A DNA stretch of 28,156 bases from CAZEBW01 sp964510205 (GCA_964510205.1 CAZEBW010000048.1:1-28156), one strand, 5' to 3'; counted from the stretch's first letter, positions 13,642 to 21,928 are shown. Notes: generated by a model from the letters alone, not told the origin. Translations and numbers: made by a program.

Positions 13642-16192
13642 GAAGACGTTTGTTAATCTGTTCTTGGTGTTCGCGATACTGCTGCCCTTGGGGGTGAGCG
13701 CGGTCAGTGCTGCTCCGCCGGCCCAAGCGGAACTGACTTACACAGTCAAGCTAGGCGACAACCTCTGGACCCTGGCGGAGAAGTACCTGGGCAGTGGCCC
13801 AGCCTATTGGGCCATCGTTGGCGCCACCAATGCTAAGTACAAGGGAGATGCCAGCTTCGCCAACATCGAGAACCCCAACCTGATCCATCCCGGCTGGAAG
13901 CTCCTTATCCCCAGCCCGGAGGCGGCGGAGGCCTACATTGCCCTCGCCAAGGCGGAACCGGTGGGCACGGTTGTCGTTGGCACCAACGCCGAGTATCCAC
14001 CCTTTGAGATGGTGGATGATGCGGGCAACATCATCGGCTTCGACCCCGAACTGATGGATGCCATCGCAGATGCGGCTGGCTTCGAGGTCGAGTGGGTCAA
14101 CACCAAGTGGGATGGCATCTTCGTCGCCCTGGCCAATGGTGAGTTCGATGCCGTCATCTCGGCGGTTACCATCACCGACGAGCGAGCCGAGATCGTTGAC
14201 TTCAGCAATCCCTACTTCGAGGCTGGGCAGGCGATCGTCGTTCGCGCCGCCGAAACCGAGATCGAAACCGACGCTGATCTAGAAGGCAAGAAGGTCGGCG
14301 TGCAGTTAGGCACCACTGGCGACATCTGGCTGACAGACGAGACCGGGGCTGAGGTCGTTCGGTACGAGGAGAACACGCTGGCAGTCCAGGCGCTGGCCGG
14401 TGGTGATGTGGACGCGGCTGTGATGGACAATCCGACCGCTGCCGAAATCGTCAAGGCCAACCCCGAGTTGGACCTCAAGCTGTTGCCTGGCGTCTACACC
14501 GATGAGAACTACGGCATCGCCGTGAACAAGGGTCGCCCCGACGTGCTGGCGGCCATCAACGCCGGTCTGGCGGCAGTCAAGGCCAGCGGCGAGTACGACC
14601 AGATCTGGAACAAGTGGTTTGGCACCGGAGAGGTGGCGGCGGGCGAGACCTTCATCTTTGGCCGTGGCGGCGACTCAATTCAGCTCTACCCAGCCGTGGT
14701 CACCGATGGTGAGAGCTTCCGCGTCACCGGTCAGATCCTGGAGCCCTTGTTCCAGTATGAGGACGGTGGCACAAGGACCATCCCAGCGCTGGCCACTGGC
14801 TACTCCGTCAGTGATGACGGCAAAGTGTGGACCATCAACCTGCGCGAGGGCGTCAAGTTCCACGACGGCACTCCCTTCAACGCTGACGCTGTGGTCTTCA
14901 ACTTCGAGCGGCAGTGGAAGACGGACCATCCGCTCCACTTCGAGAGCGAAGTCTACGCCTACTGGGACTACATGTGGCAGGGCTTCGACGATGACTGCAT
15001 CATCAGCGACATCGAGGCAGTGGACGACTACACCGTCGAGTTCACCCTCAAAGACCCCCTGGCTCCCATGCTGGCCAACCTGGCCATGGACATGTTCGCC
15101 ATCTCCAGTCCCACCGCCATGGAAAAGTACGGTGAGGAATACGGCACACCCAGCGCGGGTGCTGTAGGAACTGGCCCCTTTAAGTTCGTGGAGTGGGTAG
15201 AGGATGACCACATCACGGTGGAAGCCAACATGGACTACTGGGGCGGTGCGCCGACCATCGGTAAGATCGTCTGGCGAGTGATCCCCGACGACTCGGCCCG
15301 CTACCTGACCCTCAAGGCCGGCGACATCCACGCTATGGAGCAGGCCGGCATCGAGGACATCAAGGATTGCGAGGCAGACCCCGACTGCTACGTGGAGGCG
15401 ACGGGTCTGAACACGGGTTACCTGGCCTTCAACTACCACATCGAAGAATTGCGGGATCCAAAGGTGCGTGAGGCCATCTTCCACGCCATTGACCGCGAGG
15501 CTTTACGGGATGCCTTCTATGGCGAATATGGTCAAGTGCCGACGACCTTCCTGCATCCTTCCATGTGGGGCCGACCTGACCTTGAGCCTTGGGAGTACGA
15601 TCCTGAGCTGTCCAAGCAGCTTCTGGCCGAGGCTGGTTTCCCCGATGGCTTGAAAGAAGTCACTAACATGGACACGGGTGAAGTCGGGCCGCTGACGTTC
15701 TACTACATGCCCGTCACCCGCTTCTACTACCCCAGCCCCAAAGAGATCGGGGAGGCTATGGCCGCTGATCTGGCCAAAGTGGGCATCGACACTGAGTTGG
15801 TCTTAGAGGGCGACTGGCCGACCTACCTGGCCGCAGCGCGTGAAGGCAAGCTGTACGGTCTTTACATGCTCGGCTGGGGCGGCGACAACGGTGACCCTGA
15901 TAACTTCTTGTGCTACTTCTTCTGCCGCTGCACGGACGAAGAGAGTGCCAAGGGGCAGGGCTGGTACGTCAATCCAGAGTTGGCCGAGCTGCTGAAGCAA
16001 GCCGCCGTGGAGACCGATCAAGACAAGCGCGCGGAGATGTACGAGCAGGCTGAAACGATGCTCTACGAGGATCGTGCCCGGCTATGGGTGATGCACAACG
16101 ATACGCCGCGTCTCTTCTCCTCGAAGGTTGGCGGATTCGTGGTGCAGCCGGTGGGCGCTGACAAGTACGAAGGGGTAGTGATCAAGGACTAG
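13634..16192 (+). CDS. secreted LysM / SBP family 3 / SBP family 5 fusion protein
   Basis: A single open frame of 852 residues with three modules. Residues 1-27 are a signal peptide (LLPLGVSAVSAA) without a lipobox Cys. Residues 35-93 are a LysM domain (YTVKLGDNLWTLAEKYLG ... LIHPGWKLLIP), which in this family binds peptidoglycan. About 112-331 is a polar amino acid binding domain of family 3 (VGTNAEYPPFEMVD, ITDERAEIVDFSNPYF, GKKVGVQLGTTGD). About 335-800 is a dipeptide-class family 5 domain (FGRGGDSIQLYPAVVTDGES, WTINLREGVKFHDGTPFNADAV, VGTGPFKFVEW, VREAIFHAIDREAL). The start follows AAGGAGGAGG. The two binding modules match the two permease types encoded next. LysM may replace the usual lipid anchor (inference). 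The intact frame across both junctions argues against an assembly artefact. Confidence 0.9.
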   Translation: MFRKTFVNLFLVFAILLPLGVSAVSAAPPAQAELTYTVKLGDNLWTLAEKYLGSGPAYWAIVGATNAKYKGDASFANIENPNLIHPGWKLLIPSPEAAEAYIALAKAEPVGTVVVGTNAEYPPFEMVDDAGNIIGFDPELMDAIADAAGFEVEWVNTKWDGIFVALANGEFDAVISAVTITDERAEIVDFSNPYFEAGQAIVVRAAETEIETDADLEGKKVGVQLGTTGDIWLTDETGAEVVRYEENTLAVQALAGGDVDAAVMDNPTAAEIVKANPELDLKLLPGVYTDENYGIAVNKGRPDVLAAINAGLAAVKASGEYDQIWNKWFGTGEVAAGETFIFGRGGDSIQLYPAVVTDGESFRVTGQILEPLFQYEDGGTRTIPALATGYSVSDDGKVWTINLREGVKFHDGTPFNADAVVFNFERQWKTDHPLHFESEVYAYWDYMWQGFDDDCIISDIEAVDDYTVEFTLKDPLAPMLANLAMDMFAISSPTAMEKYGEEYGTPSAGAVGTGPFKFVEWVEDDHITVEANMDYWGGAPTIGKIVWRVIPDDSARYLTLKAGDIHAMEQAGIEDIKDCEADPDCYVEATGLNTGYLAFNYHIEELRDPKVREAIFHAIDREALRDAFYGEYGQVPTTFLHPSMWGRPDLEPWEYDPELSKQLLAEAGFPDGLKEVTNMDTGEVGPLTFYYMPVTRFYYPSPKEIGEAMAADLAKVGIDTELVLEGDWPTYLAAAREGKLYGLYMLGWGGDNGDPDNFLCYFFCRCTDEESAKGQGWYVNPELAELLKQAAVETDQDKRAEMYEQAETMLYEDRARLWVMHNDTPRLFSSKVGGFVVQPVGADKYEGVVIKD

Positions 16193-16261
16193 GCTTGGTG
16201 CAAGCAAGATCAAGCTGCACCGGGTCGGAGCCTTTGTCACCCGCCCCGCTTGATGCAACTG

Positions 16262-16295
16262 GGGAGGTGCGGGGGGAACCCCGCACCTCCTCTTT
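16262..16295 (+). terminator. terminator-like hairpin between the fused binding-protein gene and its permeases
   Basis: A perfect 11-bp GC-rich stem, GAGGTGCGGGG (16264-16274) with CCCCGCACCTC (16279-16289), closes on a GGAA tetraloop and extends by another pair outside. It is followed by TCTTT, a weak T-run. The position matches the livK/livH hairpin and suggests the same excess of receptor over membrane components. Confidence 0.65.
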
Positions 16296-16301
16296 GCAGG
16301 C

Positions 16302-16375
16302 CGATTTCCCGATAAGGCCTTGAAAACGCTCTCTGAGCGCCCCAGCGATGGGGCTGCGAGCGCTTTCCGGGAAAG
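16302..16375. repeat. palindromic repeat of the CCCGGAAAG family, copy A
   Basis: Outer TTTCCCG (16305-16311) pairs with CGGGAAA (16368-16374), and an inner hairpin GCCCC-AGCGAT-GGGGC lies at 16339-16354. Read on the minus strand, the 33 bp at 16339-16371 match 23843-23875 at 27 positions, defining a two-copy family in this window. The rest of the gap (16376-16517) holds no gene; only the ribosome site AAGGAGGG for the next gene is evident. Confidence 0.7.
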
Positions 16376-16517
16376 CTACAGGGAGGTCAGTTTAGCTTTT
16401 TCCCCTCAAACCTGAAACCGTATGTGAGCGGAGCCGAAAGCTCAAGTGGGATGTGCAACTGAATCGCTTGAGACAGCAGGTTTCGCAGTTCTCCGATAGA
16501 ATTGCAAGGAGGGATTT

Positions 16518-17597
16518 GTGACCAGACATATTGTCAATCACTTGCTCTCTCTCATCCCCACCTTGTTGGGAGTGACAATCCTCGTCTTTTTGTTAGTTCA
16601 CTTCATCCCTGGTGATCCGGCTCTGGTGATCCTGGGTGAACACGCCACCGAAGAAAGTGTGATCTCGCTTCAGCACCAGTTGGGCCTGGACAAGCCACTT
16701 TTCTTTGATTTCGACGCTTTGGGCCAGATCTCGCGTGGAGAGATCAGCATAAGTGAAGGGATCGAAACCTTATTTGATTCACAGTACCTTCGCTTCCTTA
16801 GTCGCTTGCTGCAATGGGACTTAGGCCGGTCGATCCACGAGCGAACTCCTATCGCTTACACGCTGAAGCGCAAGTTCCCGGCTACGCTGGAGCTAACGAT
16901 TTTTTCGATGATCTTCGCCATTATCGTGGGCATTCCAGCCGGAATCGTCTCTGCTACGCGCCGCAACTCTATCTTTGACAATGTGAGCATGATCGGCGCC
17001 CTAATGGGCGTTTCTATGCCCATCTTTTGGCTGGGTTTGATGCTCATTTACTTCTTCGGTGTCAAACTGGGTTGGTTTCCCACCTACGGGCGCTTTCCGG
17101 TTGATTTGTCGCTGGAGACCACCACGGGCCTTTATGTGCTCGATAGCCTCATCGCGAGGAATTCTGAAGCCCTGAAGTTGAGTCTCAAACATCTGGCCAT
17201 GCCCTCCATCGCCCTGGGCACGATTCCCATGGCCACCATTGCCCGCATGACCCGCTCCAGCATGCTAGAGGTGCTACAGGAAGATTATATCCGTACCGCT
17301 TATGCCAAGGGATTGCGGGAGAGGACGGTCATCATTCGTCATGCTCTCAAGAACGCTTTCTTGCCTATCATTACCGTCATTGGTCTGCAAGTGGGCGGGC
17401 TTTTGGCCGGGGCCATCATGACTGAGACGGTCTTTTCCTGGCCGGGGATGGGCAAATGGGTGTACGATGCCATCCTGGCGCGAGACTATCCTGTGGTGCA
17501 AGTGGCCGTCCTGATCATCACTGTAGTTGTAGCCGTGATCAATCTGGCAGTTGACGTTTCCTACGTCTATCTTAACCCCAAGATTCGATACGAGTGA
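16518..17597 (+). CDS. peptide-type ABC permease (DppB/OppB-like) of the composite importer
   Basis: Membrane subunit of the peptide-class part of the importer, 359 residues. It starts with GTG at 16518, 4 bp after AAGGAGGG. DppB hallmarks are LLGVTILVFLLVHFIPGDPALVILG, WDLGRSIHERTPI, FPATLELTIFSMIFAIIVGIPAG, the coupling EAA loop DYIRTAYAKGLRERTVIIRHALKNAFLPII and TVFSWPGMGKWVYDAIL with a C-terminal YVYLNPKIRY. About 26 extra residues rich in acidic and Ser/Gly residues are inserted near 64-90, in the outside-facing region before the LLQWDLGRS motif, and a further expansion follows WFPTYGRFP. These lie where the binding protein docks, so they may adapt the permease to the fused receptor (inference). 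Confidence 0.93.
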   Translation: MTRHIVNHLLSLIPTLLGVTILVFLLVHFIPGDPALVILGEHATEESVISLQHQLGLDKPLFFDFDALGQISRGEISISEGIETLFDSQYLRFLSRLLQWDLGRSIHERTPIAYTLKRKFPATLELTIFSMIFAIIVGIPAGIVSATRRNSIFDNVSMIGALMGVSMPIFWLGLMLIYFFGVKLGWFPTYGRFPVDLSLETTTGLYVLDSLIARNSEALKLSLKHLAMPSIALGTIPMATIARMTRSSMLEVLQEDYIRTAYAKGLRERTVIIRHALKNAFLPIITVIGLQVGGLLAGAIMTETVFSWPGMGKWVYDAILARDYPVVQVAVLIITVVVAVINLAVDVSYVYLNPKIRYE

Positions 17598-17605
17598 GGA
17601 AACAA

Positions 17606-18523
17606 ATGGCCAAAGTGAAACCGATGACTGATCGTCAAACGGAACCAACAGTAGATTTTGGTGTGCGCGAACAGCGCTCTCTTTCAGGCGATGCCTGGCG
17701 GCGATTGATTTCCCTCAATACCGCGCGTCTGGGCATGATCATCATTGCCATCTTGTTGCTGGTAAGCGTTTTGGTGCCTATTGTGCACGACTACAATCCG
17801 AAAATAGATTCCAATCTCAGAGCGCGGCTCGATCCCCCCTCGCGTGAACACCTCTTGGGGGCCGATAACTTGGGACGAGACGTATTGGTGCGCTTGATCC
17901 ACGGCGCCCGATACTCGTTGGGGGTGGGCATCATTTCTGTGGGCATTGGTTTGATCATCGGCGGGACTCTAGGCATGGTGGCTGGCTTTCTTGGAGGGGT
18001 GATTGGCAAAGTCATCATGCGCTGTATGGACATCATCCTGGCCTTCCCAGCCATGCTCCTAGCCATCGCCATCGTCGCTGTGCGCGGACCAGGGTTGAAT
18101 AATACGATGATAGCTGTTGGGGTGGTGTTTATCCCTATCTTCGCCCGCCTGAGTCGTTCAATGGTGCTTTCGGTCAAAGAACAGGAATACGTTACAGCTG
18201 CTACCTGTGCGGGAGTGGGGAGGCCGCGCATCCTGTTTCGACACATACTGCCCAATATCCTCTCGCCTATCATCGTGCAGTCCACCCTGGGGTTGGCCAG
18301 TGCCATCCTCTGGGCGGCGGGGCTGGGTTTCCTGGGACTGGGGCAGCAGCCGCCAAAGCCGGAGTGGGGAGCCATGCTTAGCGATTCTTACAAGTTCTTG
18401 GCCAAAGGCGCCTGGTGGGTCATCATCCCCCCCGGCGTGGCCATCATGCTCAGTGTGTTTGGTTTCAACTTGCTGGGCGACGGCCTGCGCGATGCTTTGG
18501 ATCCCCGTCTGCGCGCCGATTGA
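17606..18523 (+). CDS. peptide-type ABC permease (DppC/OppC-like) of the composite importer
   Basis: Partner permease of the preceding DppB-like protein, 305 residues. It has a short polar N-terminus, a first helix (GMIIIAILLLVSVLVPIV), then the DppC signature HLLGADNLGRDVLVRLIHGARYSLGVG, the EAA loop EYVTAATCAGVGRPRILFRHILPNILSPIIVQ and the C-terminal FNLLGDGLRDALDPRLR. The ATG at 17606 is chosen because GAGG lies 6 bp upstream; a GTG at 17594 would overlap the previous stop but lacks a ribosome site. It is 8 bp behind dppB-like. No DppD or DppF ATPase follows, which is unusual for this class. Confidence 0.93.
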   Translation: MAKVKPMTDRQTEPTVDFGVREQRSLSGDAWRRLISLNTARLGMIIIAILLLVSVLVPIVHDYNPKIDSNLRARLDPPSREHLLGADNLGRDVLVRLIHGARYSLGVGIISVGIGLIIGGTLGMVAGFLGGVIGKVIMRCMDIILAFPAMLLAIAIVAVRGPGLNNTMIAVGVVFIPIFARLSRSMVLSVKEQEYVTAATCAGVGRPRILFRHILPNILSPIIVQSTLGLASAILWAAGLGFLGLGQQPPKPEWGAMLSDSYKFLAKGAWWVIIPPGVAIMLSVFGFNLLGDGLRDALDPRLRAD

Positions 18524-18573
18524 ACGGCTGCTGCGCAGCTACCGCCAACGAGAACTGGAGGGAGGGTTCCAAT

Positions 18574-19362
18574 ATGACATCTGAAGTAGAAGAGTCAAAG
18601 AGAAACAAGGCTCTGGTTGTCCCCTGGGCGCGTGTTCCCTGGTGGGTTGTCATCGTCGTCATCTTCGGTATCATCATCGCTTACTCGGTGCTCACCTCCG
18701 AGGCGTATCTCAAAGTTTTTGACTTCGTCCTGGATGGCGTCAAACTGACCCTGCAGGCCACTGGGATGGCCTTCGTTCTGGCTTTGGTGTTGGGCCTGCT
18801 GGGGGGACTGGGCCGCGTGTCTAAGAATCCCTTTCTTTACGCCATGGCCACGCTCTACGTGGAGGTCATTCGCGGCCTGCCAATGCTGGTCATCATTCTG
18901 TATGTAGGCTTCGTTATCGGCCCATGGATTCGTGACCTGACGCAGGGCGCCTTTGATCCTCCCATGCTTCAACGGGCCATCGTAGCGCTGGGATTCGGCT
19001 ACGGCGCCTATCTGACCGAGATCTACCGAGCGGGCATTCAGTCTATCCACCGAGGCCAGATGGAGGCCGCTCGCTCCCTGGGCATGAGCTATTTTGAGGC
19101 CATGCGCTACGTCGTCCTGCCCCAGGCCTTTCGAATTATCCTGCCTCCCCTGGTCAACAACCTCTCTGCGCTGCTCAAGGACTCCTCGCTGATCGCGGTC
19201 ATCGCTCTGCCCGACCTGCTGCAAATGGGCCGTCTGTACATCTCGCGGACCTTCCGCGCCTTCGAGGGCTATAATACGGTGGCCCTGCTGTACCTGCTCA
19301 TGACCCTCATCCTCTCCTCGCTGAGCAGGGTGCTGGAAAGGAGGATGAAAATTGTCGACTGA
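18574..19362 (+). CDS. polar amino acid type ABC permease (GlnP/HisM-like) of the composite importer
   Basis: Membrane subunit of the polar amino acid class, 262 residues. It has a leading helix (WWVVIVVIFGIIIAYSVL), then the family segment GVKLTLQATGMAFVLALVLGLLGG, YVEVIRGLPMLVIILYVGFV, FGYGAYLTEIYRAGIQSIHRGQMEAARSLGMSYFEAMRYVVLPQAFRIILPPLVNN with the coupling EAA loop, and a conserved LLKDSSLIAVIALPDL. The ATG at 18574 follows GGAGGGAGGG. Only one such permease is encoded, so it would act as a homodimer. It overlaps the ATPase gene by 11 bp, the usual close pairing, whereas the gap behind the DppC-like gene is 50 bp. Confidence 0.95.
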   Translation: MTSEVEESKRNKALVVPWARVPWWVVIVVIFGIIIAYSVLTSEAYLKVFDFVLDGVKLTLQATGMAFVLALVLGLLGGLGRVSKNPFLYAMATLYVEVIRGLPMLVIILYVGFVIGPWIRDLTQGAFDPPMLQRAIVALGFGYGAYLTEIYRAGIQSIHRGQMEAARSLGMSYFEAMRYVVLPQAFRIILPPLVNNLSALLKDSSLIAVIALPDLLQMGRLYISRTFRAFEGYNTVALLYLLMTLILSSLSRVLERRMKIVD

Positions 19363-20110
19363 GCCGATCATTGAGATCAGGGATGTTCACAAGCACTTCG
19401 GCCACGTTGAGGCGGTGGATGGCGTCAGCCTGGATGTCAATCCAGCCGAGGTGGTGGTTATCATCGGCCCTAGCGGCTCTGGCAAGTCCACTCTCTTGCG
19501 CTGCATCAACCAGTTGGAGCATGCAGACTCGGGCACCATCATCGTGGATGGCTTTGAGGTGACCGATCCCAAGACCGACATCAATAAGGTGCGGGTCGAG
19601 GTGGGCATGGTCTTTCAGTTGTTCAACCTCTTCCCCCACCTGACCGCGCTGGGAAACGTCGTTCTAGCCCAGCAGGTGGTGCGCAAGCGCTCAAAAAAAG
19701 AGGCGGAGGCCATTGGCATGGAGCAGTTGAGGAAGGTGGGCATTCCCGAGAAAGCCAACGTCTACCCCGGTCAGCTCTCCGGCGGGCAGCAGCAGCGGGT
19801 GGCCATCGCCCGCGCCCTGGCCATGCAGCCCAAGATCATGATGTTCGACGAGCCGACCTCGGCCCTGGATCCGGAGATGATCAAAGAGGTGTTGGACGTG
19901 ATGCTGGACCTGGCCAGCGAGGGAATGACGATGGTCGTCGTATCCCACGAGATGGGCTTCGTTAAAGAGGCTGCCGACCGCATCGTCTTCATGGACGCGG
20001 GCAAGATTGTAGAGATCATGACGCCCGACGAGATGAGGGCCGCCACGGAGAATCTGGATCTGGCTAAGACAGAGAGGACTAGGGCGTTCTTGAGCAAGAT
20101 CTTGGTCTGA
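19352..20110 (+). CDS. polar amino acid type ABC ATPase (GlnQ-like)
   Basis: Cytoplasmic ATPase of 252 residues. It shows IIEIRDVHKHFGHVEAVDGVSLDV, Walker A GPSGSGKST, the Q-loop VGMVFQLFNLFPHLTALGNV, the signature LSGGQQQRVAIARAL, Walker B IMMFDEPTSALDPEM and the switch VSHEMGF, all typical of the GlnQ/HisP group. It starts with TTG at 19352, 7 bp after a strong AAAGGAGG; the start lies within the end of the permease gene. It is the only ATPase in the operon although two permease types are encoded. It would power the GlnP-like permease, and whether it also couples to the DppB/DppC-like pair is open. A strong hairpin ends the operon. Confidence 0.96.
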   Translation: MSTEPIIEIRDVHKHFGHVEAVDGVSLDVNPAEVVVIIGPSGSGKSTLLRCINQLEHADSGTIIVDGFEVTDPKTDINKVRVEVGMVFQLFNLFPHLTALGNVVLAQQVVRKRSKKEAEAIGMEQLRKVGIPEKANVYPGQLSGGQQQRVAIARALAMQPKIMMFDEPTSALDPEMIKEVLDVMLDLASEGMTMVVVSHEMGFVKEAADRIVFMDAGKIVEIMTPDEMRAATENLDLAKTERTRAFLSKILV

Positions 20111-20221
20111 GATGCTTTCCCTTGGTGGCTAAGCGAAGGTCTCCGACCGAGCTCCCTAGCCCGCTTTGGTCAGAGACTCTCGGCGAACCAAACCCTACAT
20201 CAGCCAGCAATACTCGACAGT

Positions 20222-20251
20222 AAAAAGAGGAGTCAGAGATGACTCCTCTTT
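20222..20251. terminator. bidirectional terminator between the composite importer and the mttB-like gene
   Basis: A perfect 12-bp stem, AAAGAGGAGTCA (20224-20235) with TGACTCCTCTTT (20240-20251), closes on a GAGA tetraloop. On the minus strand it is followed by a run of five T; on the plus strand the T-run is within the stem. It stands between convergent genes, about 110 bp after the ATPase stop and 220 bp after the methyltransferase stop. Confidence 0.85.
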
Positions 20252-20274
20252 GTGGTTTCGTAATTATCCATCTT

Positions 20275-20418
20275 GCTCGGCCTGGATTCCTTCGGCAGCC
20301 CTTCGATACGCCTGCGGCTACTCAGGACAGGCCTCAGGACAAGTGTCAAATCCAGGCTAAAGCTGGCGAAATCAGCTCGATTCAACCCGTTTAGCCGTCG
20401 GATCTGGCGATCCGACGG
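20275..20418. repeat. interrupted REP-like element and adjacent hairpin
   Basis: GCTCGGCCTGGAT (20275-20287) and the matching right arm AAATCCAGGC (20348-20357) belong to the family at 5041-5093 and 24301-24328. Here about 60 bp of a different repeat, with TTCGATACGCCTGCGG and CAGGACAGG motifs, interrupt the palindrome. Next to it is a perfect 10-bp hairpin CCGTCGGATC-TGGC-GATCCGACGG (20395-20418), with the same TGGC loop as the hairpin at 5066-5089. No gene is seen in 20252-20470. Confidence 0.7.
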
Positions 20419-20470
20419 GAGCAGGTGAATGGTTACGTGGCTTCTATTCTTGTGACGGGGTTCTTCTTGA

Positions 20471-21928
20471 TCACAAGGGCGGCAGTTTGTCCATCCCTCG
20501 CTCTTTGGCTGCCCGCAGCGTGATGGCCCTCAGCTCGGCCTCTACCTCTTTTGGCAGGGCTTTGGGTTGGTAGGCGGCTACGAGTTGCTCAACTCGTTCG
20601 TGCGCTCGCTGCACGATGTCCTTGCTCCCCTTCGCTTCCCAGACCTGACGGTAGTCGCGGTCAATAACCGACGTGGGGATGAACAGCTCCCGCCGGAACC
20701 ATTGGCGGGTGTGCTCGGTGGCCAAGAAGTTGCCCGCGTGCCCCACCTGGCGCATGATGGTCGTGGCCAGGGGATCTTCTGAGGCGTCCATGCCTCGCAC
20801 CAGACGGCGGGCCATGCCGATGAGCTCGTGGTCAATCACCAGCTTCTCCAGGCTGAAGCAGCTTTCGAAATCCATCATGCCCGCGCCGGAAACCATGTTC
20901 ACTCCGGCCAGCGCGGCCAAAATGCTGCCGATGCCCGACTCCAAGCCAGCTTGGGCGTCCACCACCTTGGCGTCGCTCATGCCCATGTAGGCGTGGGTAG
21001 GCAATCCCAGGTGCTTGCCAACCTCGACATAAGCGCAGTCCATCATCAGGGTCTCGATGGCGCCCATGGGCGTGGTCAGCGTGCGCATGTCGAAGGCGGC
21101 CGGCGAGCCGCCCCACACGATGGGCGATCCAGCTTGGGCCAATTGGTGGATGGTGATGCCGCTCAAGCACTCGGCGGCGTGCTGCACCACCGAGCCGACC
21201 AGGGTGGCGGGCCCCGTCGCTCCGGCCAGGGGCATGGAGACCAGCTCCGCCGGGATGCCCGCGCGGGCGCAGTCAATCATGTTCTGGCAGGTGATGTCGC
21301 TCCACAGCAGCGGGGGCGAGGGGCAGACGTCGAACACGGCAATCGGCTTGGCGGCCAGCGCCTCCTCGCTGCCCGCCACGGCCACCAGCAGGTCCTTCAT
21401 GATGCTCCAGGTCTCGACGGCGAAGGCGCCGGTGACCACCGGCTTGCTGGCGTATCGGAGTACCAGGTAGAGGCGATAGAGATCGGCCATGCGCTTGGGC
21501 ACGTCCGAACACACCAGGGCGGTGCTGACCGCGTCTATCTCGGGCAGCATTTCGGCCAACTTGATATAAGCCACGGCGTCGGCAGTGATGGGCTTGCGCG
21601 AGCGGGTTGCGCCATAGTCCAGAATCTCGATGGCTGCCGAGCCGGGATCGAACTGCACATCGTCGCCGCCGTAGTGGACGGTGGGGTTTCCCTCGGAATC
21701 GTGGAGGTAAAACGAAGAGGGGGCTGTTTCCACAGCTTGATCAACCAGTTCGGCAGGGATGTTGGCCACTTTGCTGTCGAAATCAACAGTGGCCCCAGCG
21801 TCGGCGACCAGCTTGAGGCCCTCGTCGCTGTGGATGCGCACGCCTGGGTCCCACAGCAGCTCGTGGGCCTCCGCCAAGATGCGCTCGATGGTCTCCCGGT
21901 CGAGCAGCTTTAGTTTGGATTTGAGCAT
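20471..21928 (-). CDS. MttB-family methyltransferase, non-pyrrolysine type
   Basis: A 485-residue member of the trimethylamine methyltransferase (MttB) superfamily, TIM-barrel enzymes that pass a methyl group from a quaternary or tertiary amine to a corrinoid protein. Family features are the N-terminal AHELLWDPGVRIHSDEGLKLVADAGATVD, FDPGSAAIEILDYGATRSRKP, the central GATGPATLVGSVVQHAAE, IVWGGSPAAFDMRT and GLPTHAYMGMSDAKVVDAQAGLE (about 308-330). There is no in-frame TAG, so it is not a pyrrolysine enzyme. Homologues of this class use glycine betaine, proline betaine or carnitine; which applies here is unknown. No corrinoid protein or reactivase gene is nearby. The ATG at 21928 follows AAGGAGAG. 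A consensus promoter lies about 370 bp upstream. Confidence 0.9.
   Translation of the reverse strand: MLKSKLKLLDRETIERILAEAHELLWDPGVRIHSDEGLKLVADAGATVDFDSKVANIPAELVDQAVETAPSSFYLHDSEGNPTVHYGGDDVQFDPGSAAIEILDYGATRSRKPITADAVAYIKLAEMLPEIDAVSTALVCSDVPKRMADLYRLYLVLRYASKPVVTGAFAVETWSIMKDLLVAVAGSEEALAAKPIAVFDVCPSPPLLWSDITCQNMIDCARAGIPAELVSMPLAGATGPATLVGSVVQHAAECLSGITIHQLAQAGSPIVWGGSPAAFDMRTLTTPMGAIETLMMDCAYVEVGKHLGLPTHAYMGMSDAKVVDAQAGLESGIGSILAALAGVNMVSGAGMMDFESCFSLEKLVIDHELIGMARRLVRGMDASEDPLATTIMRQVGHAGNFLATEHTRQWFRRELFIPTSVIDRDYRQVWEAKGSKDIVQRAHERVEQLVAAYQPKALPKEVEAELRAITLRAAKERGMDKLPPL

Noticed and set aside
20828..21913. Long plus-strand open frame opposite the mttB-like gene
   Set aside because: Antisense shadow of a well-recognised MttB-family gene; low-complexity translation and no ribosome site.
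20471..21928. Pyrrolysine-containing trimethylamine methyltransferase
   Set aside because: The frame contains no in-frame TAG codon and ends with TGA.
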